A stretch of DNA of 64,000 nucleotides, from assembly GCA_937879855.1 (NCBI GenBank), contig CALFMO010000057.1, forward strand, positions 117,641 to 181,640. Direction: 5' to 3'. The notes under the pieces are model-generated. The model searched no databases and was not told the DNA's origin. It saw nothing but the letters and a program-made list of their open reading frames with translations. Origin of the DNA: an uncultured Acidobacteriaceae bacterium (GTDB lineage: Bacteria > Acidobacteriota > Terriglobia > Terriglobales > Acidobacteriaceae). Below, in pieces: positions 35,735 to 44,794 of this stretch (positions are counted from its first letter, which is position 1; each line of letters begins with the position of its first letter). The position numbers and the translations under genes were made by a program.

Positions 35735-36517
35735 ATGAAAAGCATAGTCGCACAATACGCTCAACGGATCGTCCTGATCCTTGCGATCGCCTCGGTCGTT
35801 GCTGTTCCGGCCATGGCAAAAAGAGGCAACCGGAAGCTGGATTCCGGGCATTCGACGGCACGGATCTTGCTAGGCTCGAACGTGATCAATATTGGCGTCG
35901 CTCGTGTGGGCGGCAGCCTGGAACTGGATGCCGCCAGGCCTTCGAATTCCGTGTTTGACCTCAGCATCGATCCGGCCGGAGGCAAACTGGTGACCTTCAA
36001 GTCGCGGCGCGTGACTATGAGTCCTGACGGCAAGCTTGAGGTCAGTGGAGACCTGACGCTCAGCCGCGAGGTGCGACAGGCTATCCTCAATCCCGCTGAA
36101 GACTATTCTGGGCCGGTATACGGGGAACCGACAATGCAGATCGTGACCCATGAAGTCATATTTGCGTTCCCATTGAACGATAAGGCAAAGGAGTCGGAAA
36201 TCACCGGTGAGGCCAGGATGTTCGGTGAGAATTTTCCAGAATTGTTCGCCGCGCTGAGCAAAACGAATTGGCAGCCTGTCGTCCAGGACAAAACTTGCGA
36301 AATGCCACAGGCAAGCGAGGACTATGCAGGCGCCATATGCACCGGAAAGGTGGTCGAGAGCAATCGTAGCGCAGCCCTGACCAATATTGGCGAGGATTAT
36401 CACGGATACGACTCCGCCGCGCCCGAGGGGAACCTGATGACGATCGTCTTGAACCTGCGTCTGACTCGGGAGATTCCTGAGCACGTTATGACGGCGACTT
36501 GCTCGAAATGGCAGTAA
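35735..36517 (+). CDS. YceI-like secreted protein
   Basis: This 260-residue protein has a signal peptide (cleavage near AMA-KRGN) and a beta-rich domain beginning KLDSGHSTARILLG and continuing with VGGSLELDAARPSNSVFDLSI. This resembles the lipocalin-like YceI family that binds polyprenoid-type lipids. GAGAGGAGAAC lies 9 bp before the ATG. The gene ends 3 bp before the right att repeat and is therefore the last cargo gene. Confidence 0.7.
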   Translation: MKSIVAQYAQRIVLILAIASVVAVPAMAKRGNRKLDSGHSTARILLGSNVINIGVARVGGSLELDAARPSNSVFDLSIDPAGGKLVTFKSRRVTMSPDGKLEVSGDLTLSREVRQAILNPAEDYSGPVYGEPTMQIVTHEVIFAFPLNDKAKESEITGEARMFGENFPELFAALSKTNWQPVVQDKTCEMPQASEDYAGAICTGKVVESNRSAALTNIGEDYHGYDSAAPEGNLMTIVLNLRLTREIPEHVMTATCSKWQ

Positions 36518-36519
36518 TA

Positions 36520-36539
36520 GAATCCCTCCCTCTCAGCCA
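36520..36539. other. attR: direct repeat of the tRNA-Ser 3' end
   Basis: GAATCCCTCCCTCTCAGCCA matches the tRNA copy at 28466-28485 at 19 of 20 positions. It would have been the original tRNA 3' end before the first island entered, or the junction with an older island. Confidence 0.85.
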
Positions 36540-36634
36540 GACCTTTAGTTTCTGCTATTTACAGTACGTGACTACCAACTGACTACCAAATTCCGATCAT
36601 TTGCCTCCGCGCGGTATTACCTATTGGAGGCAAT

Positions 36635-36889
36635 ATGGCAGTCACACTCTATCGGCAGATCGGCAAAGGCAAGACTCGGCGCTACCAGAAGGTCAATCTC
36701 GGACGTGGGCGCTGCCCCGCCGATCTCACCGGTCCTTACTTCCTGCGATATTCGCTGGCTGATGGCACTCGTCCGTGGGAATCCGTTGGCGACGACCTCG
36801 ACTCGGCAATCGACGCTCAGAAGCGCAAGCAGGCATATTTCGAGGCTCTCGACGCCAACGTTCCGGAATCGCGGCGATTCGACAATTGA
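36635..36889 (+). pseudogene. N-terminal fragment of a second tyrosine integrase
   Basis: An 84-residue open frame with ribosome binding site GGAGG reads like the N-terminal SAM-like domain of an integrase (RYQKVNLGRGRCPADLTGPYFLRYSL in context). It stops before the core-binding and catalytic regions. Its position 95 bp after the att repeat mirrors the first integrase after the tRNA, which suggests it belonged to an older island at the same site. The catalytic half is missing here. Confidence 0.7.
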
Positions 36890-37100
36890 CACTTTCGTCT
36901 GTCAGCGAAGTTCCTCCCCGACCGGATCTCTGCACATAACATTCCGAATGGTCAAGTGTAGCAGCCGAGTGCACAACCACTGGTCGCGTCCGCTCGTAGC
37001 ACTGGATTGCATGAAAAGCCGTCTCCAGCATGCAACGATCAACTTTCTACAACCATCGCCATTGGTCGATGATGGGCGTATAACGATAGAATTGCCCTCC

Positions 37101-38267
37101 ATGGTTGTTCGTCATTCCAGACGCGATTTCCTAATACGTCTCTCAGCGGGCATTCTGGGCTCCGTCAGCTTTCCGCCGATCTATGGCTTTGCAACTACAC
37201 AGCTGCCAACTGCTTCACCGAATCCAGGCCAGTTTGACATTCAGAAGATTACAACAGATGTTTATTTCGCCCAGGCGCACCCTTGGGCTCTCGGCCAGTC
37301 GAACGCCGCGATTTTTGTTAATTCGTCTGACGTGCTGGTCGTCGACGCACATTGTCATCCTGCAGCTGCCGCTGCGCTAATCGGACAAATCAAACGTGAG
37401 GTGACCCCCAAACCTGTGCGGTGGTTGGTCAATACGCACTTTCATTGGGACCACACGCAAGGCAATCGTGCGTACGCGACCACAAGCGAAAAGCTCGAAA
37501 TTTTGGCCACCGACACTACCAAGCAGCTGATGTCCCAATTACTGGTGCCCCGGTTGCGCGCTGCGCTCGACCCCGCGAGTCCCGGACCTCGCGGAACACA
37601 ACAAGTCGCGCGGCTAATCGAAGACTTGCGACAGCGTGCGGGCGGGACAGCATCGGAGGCGGAGAAGGGGCCATTGCTTGAGCGAATTGCGCAGCTGGAG
37701 TCATTTGCGCGCGAAATGAAGGATTTCGAGCCCACGCTGCCCACCATCACATTCGAAAAATCGTATCTGATCAGTGAGAAGGATTATGAGCTACAGCTGC
37801 AGTTTCATGGATTAGCTCATACCGCAGGCGATGTGGTGGTGTTCTGCCCTCAAAAACGGGTAATTGTGACCGGCGATCTTCACAACTCCCATTTTCCAGG
37901 GTTTATCGATTCCTATCCACAGCTCTGGCCGAAGGCTATCGACTCAATTGCATCTCTCGAGTTCGATCACATTTTGCCAGGACACGGTCGGGTGGAACAC
38001 GGCCGCCATGGATTGATCGGCCGACGTAACTTCATCGAGGAGATAACGGGACGTGTGATTGCCGGCAAAGGGGCCGGCCAGTCGGTCGCCGAACTGCAGC
38101 ACACCATCACTGCGGCATCTTTGAAGTCGCTGCGATCTAGTGATTTCGTGCCCGCTGACACTCCGGAAGCGATTGACACTGGCATTAAGGAGAGCATTGA
38201 CAACATGTACGAGCGTGTCGACAAGACCGCGTACACGGGAACCGAACCGGTTCGCTTACGAGGCTAG
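37101..38267 (+). CDS. Tat-exported metallo-beta-lactamase-fold hydrolase
   Basis: This 388-residue protein starts with a twin-arginine signal (HSRRDFLIRLSAGIL). The metallo-beta-lactamase fold has HFHWDHTQGN (H-x-H-x-D-H metal motif), a middle helical insertion, TAGDVVVF and the terminal LPGHGRVEH region. Such enzymes hydrolyse esters, thioesters or lactams; the target is unknown. It lies between integrase N- and C-terminal fragments that face each other, so it is probably cargo of the older island. The start at ATG 37101 fits the Tat signal. Confidence 0.82.
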   Translation: MVVRHSRRDFLIRLSAGILGSVSFPPIYGFATTQLPTASPNPGQFDIQKITTDVYFAQAHPWALGQSNAAIFVNSSDVLVVDAHCHPAAAAALIGQIKREVTPKPVRWLVNTHFHWDHTQGNRAYATTSEKLEILATDTTKQLMSQLLVPRLRAALDPASPGPRGTQQVARLIEDLRQRAGGTASEAEKGPLLERIAQLESFAREMKDFEPTLPTITFEKSYLISEKDYELQLQFHGLAHTAGDVVVFCPQKRVIVTGDLHNSHFPGFIDSYPQLWPKAIDSIASLEFDHILPGHGRVEHGRHGLIGRRNFIEEITGRVIAGKGAGQSVAELQHTITAASLKSLRSSDFVPADTPEAIDTGIKESIDNMYERVDKTAYTGTEPVRLRG

Positions 38268-38386
38268 TGATTTCTCAGCGCTCTTAACGCGCCCATAGGG
38301 CGGCAACTCAAATCCGTTAACGTGAGAATACCACTCTATGAGGAAGACCTGATCCCCCTCTTCATAAAGTCAACTCCTCAGACATA

Positions 38387-38857
38387 TCAAGGTAGTGGTT
38401 GTCTCAAGGATAGAAGCGTGGCCATTGATCTTCGGAACGTGTAACGGGCAAGTCGGAAACCAGCAGCCAAAAGACGAAAACGGGAGATCTCGGGTTGATC
38501 CAGAAATCTCCCGTCGTGGATGTCCTTTGCTTTACGCGTACAGCGCCAGGCTGCTGCTGTTGGCGTGCTCTTGGGCTTCTTCCGACTAGCATCCTTGCCT
38601 TTGAGGTAGGCGAGCGTTACGTCCAGAGACTCGTGACCGAGCCGGATGCGGATCGTGTTTACCGACACGCCTTCTTCATGCAGCGTGTCGGCGTAGGTCT
38701 TGCGGAAGCGGTGAAGCTCTGCGCCTTCGACGCCGGCTTTCTTCGCAATCGCCCTCAGCTTGCGCAGGAAGTGACCGTCAGGCTTGCCTTCGCCGCGTAA
38801 GCCCCAACAGGTCGCCCTGTTCATAGCCGCCGTAGGGCAGCCCTCCCCAATTGTCAT
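38387..38857 (-). pseudogene. C-terminal fragment of a tyrosine integrase, inverted
   Basis: The minus-strand frame contains HRFRKTYADTLHEEGV (H-x-x-R motif), IRLGHESLDVTLAYL (second His and Tyr nucleophile) and a Lys-rich tail. These are the catalytic end of an integrase without its N-terminal half. The ATG is not a true start. It is oriented opposite to the N-terminal fragment at 36635, so an inversion or two different integrase remnants are possible. Confidence 0.75.
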
Positions 38858-38927
38858 CCACCCACTTCCTCCAGCCTTCTATCGGCGTCTCGTTCGGACG
38901 GGGTGTGATGCGGTTGAAGTCAATTAG

Positions 38928-39211
38928 AACGGCTTATGCATTTCCGGCACTATCACGGATAACCTGTCAGGGGTCAACTCCAGTACCGCGACCTTTGCAG
39001 TGGTGGACGAGTACGGAGCCGTTCAACCGAACCGGCCGGTGATTTTGGGGTCTGGAGGAAGCTACTCTTTCACGATCTCACTCCAGTCTTCGCGACTCGA
39101 CACTGACACGGACGGGCGGCAGTGCACGATCACTTCAGGGCTAATGATTTCGCCGGCAACCTCGGTTCCGCAGCGACGACTGTAACCGTTCTCCACAACG
39201 TCAAGCATTGA
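38928..39211 (+). pseudogene. Fragment of a surface-protein Ig-like domain, frameshifted
   Basis: The codons from 38928 read ISGTITDNLSGVNSSTATF and DGRQCTIT. The continuation ANDFAGNLGSAATTVTVLH is in another frame, so one base appears lost near 39139. The sequence resembles a repeat domain of large acidobacterial surface proteins. Both ends are truncated, so it is a remnant. Confidence 0.6.
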
Positions 39212-39444
39212 GGAGCATTGGATTCCTCTTTGGGTCGTGCCTGCGAGAATTGATCGATCGAGTTTGGATTTTAGCGGATGACCGGAAATATTTCCGGGCC
39301 TGAAGTCGGCTTCGAAGAGATCGACATGATTTCCTCCAAACCCGATTCGGGCCAAAAATGTGGGGGCGGCGGCGGCTCGTCAAAGTACTCTGGAAGCCCT
39401 CCATCTATGCCAGCTGACAAGCAACGACAGAATCGGGTTTGCCC

Positions 39445-40959
39445 CTATCTCACTGCGCCCACAGCTTCGCCTCGTCTGCGTTCCTTATTTACCTCCAGTC
39501 GCCCTGCGATGCTGCCCAGAATTGCGAGCGACTGCTCGAGGCGTGGGGACCACGGCATACCGCAACTCAGTCGCAAGCAGTTGCCAAACCGGCCGGTGGC
39601 CGAGAACATTGGTCCCGGCACGACGCCGATGTTTTGTTGAAGAGCCTTCTCGAATACCGTGATCGCGTCAACCGATTGCGGGAGTTGGACCCATACGAGA
39701 AATCCGCCGGCGGGACGAGTGACTCGCGTCTCCGGAGGAAAATACTGCGCAATGGCGCGGCTCACCATCCGCAGGCGGTCTGAAAGCAAAATGCGTACTC
39801 GCCGCAGATGACGCTCGTACCCGCCCGACTCTAAGAATCTGGCAATCACCTGTTGGGGCAATGATGGTGCCGCGACTGTGTTGATGAACTGCAATTGTTC
39901 GACACTCGACTGCCAACGGCCAGCCTGCACCCAGCCCAGCCGGTAGCCCGGACCAAGCACTTTGCAAAATGATGAAACGAGGAGCACAAGACCTTCGCGA
40001 TCGTATGACTTGATGGTCCGCGGTCGCGGTTCGACGAAAGCTACGTCGCCAAAAAGATCGTCTTCGATGATGGGAACCTTATATCGCCGGCCCAGTTCAG
40101 CCAGATTGCTTTTAGCGTCATCGGAGAGTACGTAGCCCAGCGGATTGTGACAATTCGAGATGATGATGCAGGCACGGACTCGCTTCCTGCGCAGAGCGCG
40201 CTCCAGTTCGTTGCGGTCCATTCCAGAGCGCGGATTCGTCGGAATTTCCAGTGGCTTCATTCCCAACGACTGGATGAGTTGCAAGATTCCGAAAAAAGTT
40301 GGGCTTTCGACGGCGATCACGTCGCCAGCCTTCGCTACTGCGCGAAGACATAGAGTCAGGCCTTCCATGGCGCCGGAGGTGACGATCACCTCCTCCCACG
40401 ACGATTTTCCGATCTGCCGCGAGGCATGTTTTGCGATCTGCCGCCGCAATTCGGCATGCCCAGGGGGAAACTCGTAACTGCAGCTGTGTGCCGGATTGTC
40501 GCGAATGATCTGGCGGATAATCTGGTTTAACTTGCGAACAGGATAGAAGTCCGAACTGGGAACGGCGGTTCCAAGTTGCAGAGCTCCGGAGGCCGACCGC
40601 AATCGGAGCAGTTGTCCGAGCCGCGCATCAAGGCCTGCGTCGCGCGGCACTGAGCGCTGCGGCTCAAATCCGGCTTCGGGGGCAAGATCGGAGAAAGGAA
40701 CGCGCGCGTAAAAGCCAGATCGCGGTCGAGCTTCGATCAGCCCTCGATTTTCCAGCCAGAAATAGGCTTGCAACGCGGTGGAAGCGCTGACCTGACAGCG
40801 ACGTTTTATCGCCCTGATTGAAGGTACCTTTTCACCTACACGTAGAATGCCGGCCCGGATCTGGCGCTCAATTTCGCTCGCAACCGCGACATACAGTGGG
40901 CGTTCCCCATCCCGCCAGGGACGAAAATCTGTACCGGTAGGCGCAATGTGCTTCTGCAT
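39445..40959 (-). CDS. MocR-type GntR/aminotransferase regulator
   Basis: The product (about 504 residues from ATG 40959) has an N-terminal GntR winged helix (ERQIRAGILRVGEKVPSIRAI...RCQVSASTALQAYFWLENRG) and a C-terminal class-I aminotransferase-like domain with a PLP-binding Lys in SSFCKVLGPGYRLGW. MocR regulators usually control nearby genes for amino acid, vitamin B6 or amine metabolism. Here it diverges from the flavin reductase and PLP-enzyme genes, its likely targets. A longer start at 41058 adds 33 residues that do not look native. Confidence 0.9.
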   Translation of the reverse strand: MQKHIAPTGTDFRPWRDGERPLYVAVASEIERQIRAGILRVGEKVPSIRAIKRRCQVSASTALQAYFWLENRGLIEARPRSGFYARVPFSDLAPEAGFEPQRSVPRDAGLDARLGQLLRLRSASGALQLGTAVPSSDFYPVRKLNQIIRQIIRDNPAHSCSYEFPPGHAELRRQIAKHASRQIGKSSWEEVIVTSGAMEGLTLCLRAVAKAGDVIAVESPTFFGILQLIQSLGMKPLEIPTNPRSGMDRNELERALRRKRVRACIIISNCHNPLGYVLSDDAKSNLAELGRRYKVPIIEDDLFGDVAFVEPRPRTIKSYDREGLVLLVSSFCKVLGPGYRLGWVQAGRWQSSVEQLQFINTVAAPSLPQQVIARFLESGGYERHLRRVRILLSDRLRMVSRAIAQYFPPETRVTRPAGGFLVWVQLPQSVDAITVFEKALQQNIGVVPGPMFSATGRFGNCLRLSCGMPWSPRLEQSLAILGSIAGRLEVNKERRRGEAVGAVR

Positions 40960-41102
40960 CTGATCTTTTATGCTCCCGCAGTAGTCTATCGCTGACCCGC
41001 GATGAAAAGGAAGCTTCGATAGGGCTGCCTCGATCAGTATGGCCCGTTTTGACGGCAAGAATCGGATAGCCCGTTTCGCCGGCCCACCCTATTGTTGAGC
41101 GC

Positions 41103-41789
41103 ATGCATAAAACAATTGAACCCTCAATCCTATATTTCGGTACTCCGGTCGCTCTGATTTCAAGTCTCAATGAGGACGGCGCGGCAAACCTAGCCCCGAT
41201 GTCCTCGGCCTGGTGGCTGGGCTGGAGCTGCATGCTGGGTCTTGGGTCGATGGGGCAAACCTCGGAGAACTTGATTCGCACGCGTCAGTGCGTGATTAAT
41301 TTGCCCAGCCAGCACGAAGTCAGCCGGGTGGATCGTCTGGCGCTGACGACGGGCAGGAACCCTGTTCCAGAAAAGAAGCAAAGCTGGGGTTATCGCTATG
41401 AGGCCGATAAGTTCGGCATTGCAGGATTCACGCCGGTGCCGTCGGTGGAAGTGTTGCCACCCCGCGTAGCTGAATGTCCGGTACAGATGGAAGGCATCGT
41501 CCACGATTGCCGACCGTTCGGGAAGAATGTCTCGGCCAACTGCTTCGAAGTGCATATCGTAAAGCTGCATATGGATGAATCACTGTTGGTGGGTGACGGG
41601 CCGCGTCCCCATATTGATCCGGAGAAGTGGCGCCCGCTCATCATGAGCTTCTGCCGGTTTTTCGGCAGGGGAGAGGAAGTGCATCCTTCGCGCCTGGCTG
41701 AGTCCGATTTCATGAAATTTGTGCGCAACGGAACAGGGAGTCCGCCGACGGCAAACCCGCCTATCGGCAGCGCCGAGACCCGCACTTAA
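41103..41789 (+). CDS. Flavin reductase-like flavoprotein
   Basis: This 228-residue protein is of the flavin-reductase-like split-barrel family. It has the conserved phrases GTPVALISSLNEDGAANLAPMSSAW and LIRTRQCVINLP, where FMN is expected to bind. It is divergent from the MocR gene with 143 bp between starts, so it is the first candidate member of the regulated group. The reaction partner is unknown. Confidence 0.75.
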   Translation: MHKTIEPSILYFGTPVALISSLNEDGAANLAPMSSAWWLGWSCMLGLGSMGQTSENLIRTRQCVINLPSQHEVSRVDRLALTTGRNPVPEKKQSWGYRYEADKFGIAGFTPVPSVEVLPPRVAECPVQMEGIVHDCRPFGKNVSANCFEVHIVKLHMDESLLVGDGPRPHIDPEKWRPLIMSFCRFFGRGEEVHPSRLAESDFMKFVRNGTGSPPTANPPIGSAETRT

Positions 41790-41930
41790 CACTTTACTGT
41801 GCAGGAAGGCGGCATCGAATCGTAGTCTGTACCCGTATGTAACGCACGCTTCTGCATCTGTTCTGTTCCCGGGTTTTCAGTTATCGTCTGTGCATTCGGT
41901 GAGACATAGCCTTTTGGGGAGAACAGTGAG

Positions 41931-43187
41931 ATGGACAACGGGCTGAACAACATGTCTTTGGAGACTTTGCTGATTCACGCCGATCGCGACGGCAACGAGA
42001 CGTCAGCAGTGTCGGCGCCAATTTATCAGACGGCAAATTTCGCTGGAGATTCGCCGGAAGATTTCCTCGAGCGCTCCAGCCGCCCTCGCCATCCCCAGTT
42101 CTACACAAGATATCGCAGTCCGAACGGAGCACAGGTCGAAACTTTGGTCGCGCGACTGGAAGGGGCTGAATCCGCCCTACTGGTTGGCTCCGGAATGGGC
42201 GCAGTAACGCTTGCGGTATTGGGATTGATTGAGCACGGAATGCATGTCGTTGCACAGACCAGCCACTATGGTGGCACGCTGACGCTGTTGCGCGACGTGC
42301 TGCCCCGGTTCGGTGTCAGTGTAACTCAGGTCGACCAGCGGGATCCCGCGGCTTTCGTCTCGGCGATACGCCCCAATACGAAGGTGGTACTTCTGGAGAG
42401 CCCCAGCAACCCGGGAATGCGGTTGACCGACCTGCGCGCGGTGGCCAAGATCGCTCAGGCGCAGGGTGCATTCACGATAATTGACGGAACTTTCGCCACT
42501 CCGCTAAATCAGCGCCCCTTGGAGTTGGGTATCGATGTAGTCGTGCATAGTGCGACGAAATATTTCGGCGGGCATTCCGACGTAATTGCAGGCGTAGTGC
42601 TCGGTAAAGCGGAGGTGATCGAGCGGATATGGAATATGCACGTCATTCTTGGAGCGGCGATAGGGCCCCTCGATGCCTGGTTGATCCTGCGCGGCCTGCG
42701 CACGTTGTCGCTTCGAGTACAACGGCACAACGAAAACGCCATGGCGCTGGCAAGCTTCCTCGAGGGGCATCCCGCGGTGCGGGCAGTGCATTATCCCGGC
42801 TTGAAATCACATCCCCAGCACGCGCTCGCATGCCAGCAGATGACCGGCTTTGGGGGAATGCTGAGCTTTGAGGTTGAGGGCGGTTATGAACACGCGAACG
42901 CCGTTATAGGCAGGCTGCGGCTGCCGCGGATTGCCGCCAGTCTGGGCGGTGTGGAGTCGCTGGTGGTGCATCCGGCGGCGAATTTCGCCCATTATCTGAA
43001 CGAGAAGGAGTCCGATTTGGCGGGCATTGCGCCGGGATTGATTCGAGTTTCGGTTGGGCTTGAGGGCGCGGCAGATCTTATTGCCGACTTCGAGCAAGCA
43101 TTATCGAAACCTCAGGATAGCGTTGTTTCCGGCAGGAATGCTAGGCGGCACACGGAGCAAATGAAGGCGGGGATTGCGACGACTTAA
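41931..43187 (+). CDS. Cys/Met-metabolism PLP-dependent enzyme (cystathionine lyase/synthase type)
   Basis: The 418-residue product belongs to the trans-sulfuration fold-type I PLP family. The PLP Lys is in VVHSATKYFGGHSDVIAG, the phosphate-cradling stretch is SGMGAVTLAVL, and the aspartate pair is in TIIDGTFATPLNQ. It could be a gamma-lyase, beta-lyase or sulfhydrylase; sequence alone does not decide. A GGGGAGAACAGTGAG sequence precedes the ATG. It starts the plus-strand gene train, and the hydrolase follows after 13 bp. Confidence 0.88.
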   Translation: MDNGLNNMSLETLLIHADRDGNETSAVSAPIYQTANFAGDSPEDFLERSSRPRHPQFYTRYRSPNGAQVETLVARLEGAESALLVGSGMGAVTLAVLGLIEHGMHVVAQTSHYGGTLTLLRDVLPRFGVSVTQVDQRDPAAFVSAIRPNTKVVLLESPSNPGMRLTDLRAVAKIAQAQGAFTIIDGTFATPLNQRPLELGIDVVVHSATKYFGGHSDVIAGVVLGKAEVIERIWNMHVILGAAIGPLDAWLILRGLRTLSLRVQRHNENAMALASFLEGHPAVRAVHYPGLKSHPQHALACQQMTGFGGMLSFEVEGGYEHANAVIGRLRLPRIAASLGGVESLVVHPAANFAHYLNEKESDLAGIAPGLIRVSVGLEGAADLIADFEQALSKPQDSVVSGRNARRHTEQMKAGIATT

Positions 43188-43200
43188 TTTAAGGAGAAAC

Positions 43201-43853
43201 ATGCTCTATAACAAGAAAGTTCCGATCTCAGAATCAGCGCTGCTGGTCATTGATGCTCAGGATTCGTTCAAGGTGGGACCTCGATGGGAGCGACGTAACA
43301 ACAGAGACTTCGAGACGAACGTCGGCAGACTGGTTGAGCTTTATCGCAAGCATGGTCTACCCGTGATCTATTTTCTGCACACCGATGACGACCCAGGCTT
43401 CGAGCGCGGCGGCCCTCATTACAAGTTGATGGATTTTCTTTCGCCGCTTGGTTCGGAGCCGGTCCTTCATAAGGACACCCGCAACGTCTTTACCAGTACA
43501 GGCCTGCCGGCATTGCTTATGGAAAAGGGCGTGCGCAGGGTTGCGATCACCGGGATTCAGATGGAACAGTGCTGCGAAACTTCGGCACGCGTGGCGGCCG
43601 ATCTCGGGTACGCCGTGGACTTTATTACAGAAGCAACTATGACCTTCCCCATCCCGAACCACGACAAACCGGGAGAGGAACTGGGCGTCGACGCGATTCG
43701 GAAAGGACAGAGTATGCCCTTCGGCGACGGTTTGCGACGATTGCCACCGTGGACAAGATTGCGAAAGAACTTGCCGATGCTAAGGGGCAAAAGGTCGATG
43801 GTCAAAAAAACCACCATGAACCACTCTCGGCTCGCCTTTATGCCGGAGCTTGA
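43201..43853 (+). pseudogene. Isochorismatase-fold cysteine hydrolase with a frameshift
   Basis: AAGGAG precedes the ATG. The protein follows the isochorismatase/nicotinamidase family: ALLVIDAQDSFKVGP (catalytic Asp), catalytic Cys in GIQMEQCCETSARVAA. Near base 43697 the frame breaks. The native end (ERTEYALRRRFATIATVDKIA...) continues in the -1 frame to a TGA at 43853, while frame 0 runs on through the downstream GNAT gene. A lost G in CGG(G)AAAGG explains it. If real, the enzyme loses its last helix and gains a foreign C-terminus. Confidence 0.8.
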
Positions 43854-44286
43854 AATCCGCGCAATCAGCGATGCCGACCGCCAACTCTGGGAGCCACTGT
43901 GGTTCGGTTATCTGGACTCTTACGAAAAAACGCTTCCTCAGGAGGTGACCGAATTCACCTGGAAACGGCTAACCACGAGTCAGGATATCCACGGTCGATT
44001 GGCCCTCAGCCCGGCAGGGGAAGCGCTGGGCCTCGTACATTTCCTCATTCATCCTTCGACGTCGAATATCGGCGGCAATTGCTATTTGCAGGATCTGTTT
44101 GTGGTCCCGGCGGCAAGAGGAAGGCGAGTAGGACGAAGGCTGATTGCTGCCGTCGAACAGACAGCTAGGGAAATGCGAGCAGCTCTGGTGTATTGGCAAA
44201 CCGAAGAATTTAATGGGACTGCTCGTCGGCTTTACGAACGTGTAGCCAAGCGGTCGCCATTCATCCGTTATCAGATCGAGCTGTAA
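43840..44286 (+). CDS. GNAT-family N-acetyltransferase
   Basis: From ATG 43840 (MPELEIRAISDADRQLW), about 148 residues form a GNAT fold with the acetyl-CoA loop VVPAARGRRVGRRLI and C-terminal WQTEEFNGTARRLYERV. An upstream ATG at 43816 is possible. Because of the upstream frameshift, this gene now reads in frame with the hydrolase. The substrate is unknown. Confidence 0.75.
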   Translation: MPELEIRAISDADRQLWEPLWFGYLDSYEKTLPQEVTEFTWKRLTTSQDIHGRLALSPAGEALGLVHFLIHPSTSNIGGNCYLQDLFVVPAARGRRVGRRLIAAVEQTAREMRAALVYWQTEEFNGTARRLYERVAKRSPFIRYQIEL

Positions 44287-44342
44287 AGGACAGTTTTTAG
44301 AAACGAGTAGCTCATAACGAGCAGAAAGTTTCGTCGAGGTAT

Positions 44343-44780
44343 ATGCCGAACCCGCAATACACAGTTTCCATGAACCCCGCGCGATTCGATGTGGATATGA
44401 TCCACAGATTCTTAACCTGTTGCTATTGGGCAGAAGATATACCGCGCGGTATCGTGCGACGCTCAATCGAGAATGCCGTGTGTTTTGGCGTTTTTGACGG
44501 AGATAACCAAGTTGGGTTCGCCCGCGTGATCACGGATCGCGCAACTTATGCCTATATTGGGGACGTGTTCATACTCGAACCGCACCGCGGGCGAGGTTTA
44601 TCGAAACTCTTGATGAGAACAATCATGGCGCATCCGGAGTTGCAAGGGCTTCGCCGCTGGTCGCTCGTGACCAACGATGCGCACGGCTTGTATCAGCAGT
44701 TCGGGTTTACGCCACTGGCGCGCCCGCAGAGGTATATGGAGATTGTCAACCCAGCGGTCTACAAGGATATGCGGGGCTGA
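44343..44780 (+). CDS. GNAT-family N-acetyltransferase (second copy)
   Basis: This 145-residue GNAT protein has FILEPHRGRGLSKLLMRTIM as acetyl-CoA loop and VTNDAHGLYQQFGF in the final helix region. It is 56 bp after the first GNAT. It is not a close duplicate of it, so the two may act on different substrates. Confidence 0.85.
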   Translation: MPNPQYTVSMNPARFDVDMIHRFLTCCYWAEDIPRGIVRRSIENAVCFGVFDGDNQVGFARVITDRATYAYIGDVFILEPHRGRGLSKLLMRTIMAHPELQGLRRWSLVTNDAHGLYQQFGFTPLARPQRYMEIVNPAVYKDMRG

Positions 44781-44794
44781 GAGGCAGCATCGCC

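Larger units (their letters stand above)
28486..36539. mobile_element. Integrated genomic island at tRNA-Ser
   Basis: About 8 kb lie between the tRNA 3' end and its near-perfect 20-bp direct repeat. The segment begins with a tyrosine integrase pseudogene and ends three bases after the stop of a YceI-like gene. Cargo is a pseudopilin, two or three secreted or membrane proteins, an Rhs tip with a putative immunity gene, a truncated kinase and an ECF sigma factor. It appears immobile because the integrase is broken. Confidence 0.8.

Noticed and set aside
41790..41930. SAM or cobalamin riboswitch ahead of the Cys/Met PLP enzyme
   Set aside because: The 140-bp leader lacks the conserved stems and motifs of these riboswitches.
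43690..43705. Programmed -1 frameshift in the hydrolase gene
   Set aside because: No X-XXY-YYZ heptamer or strong downstream structure is visible; a plain one-base deletion is simpler.
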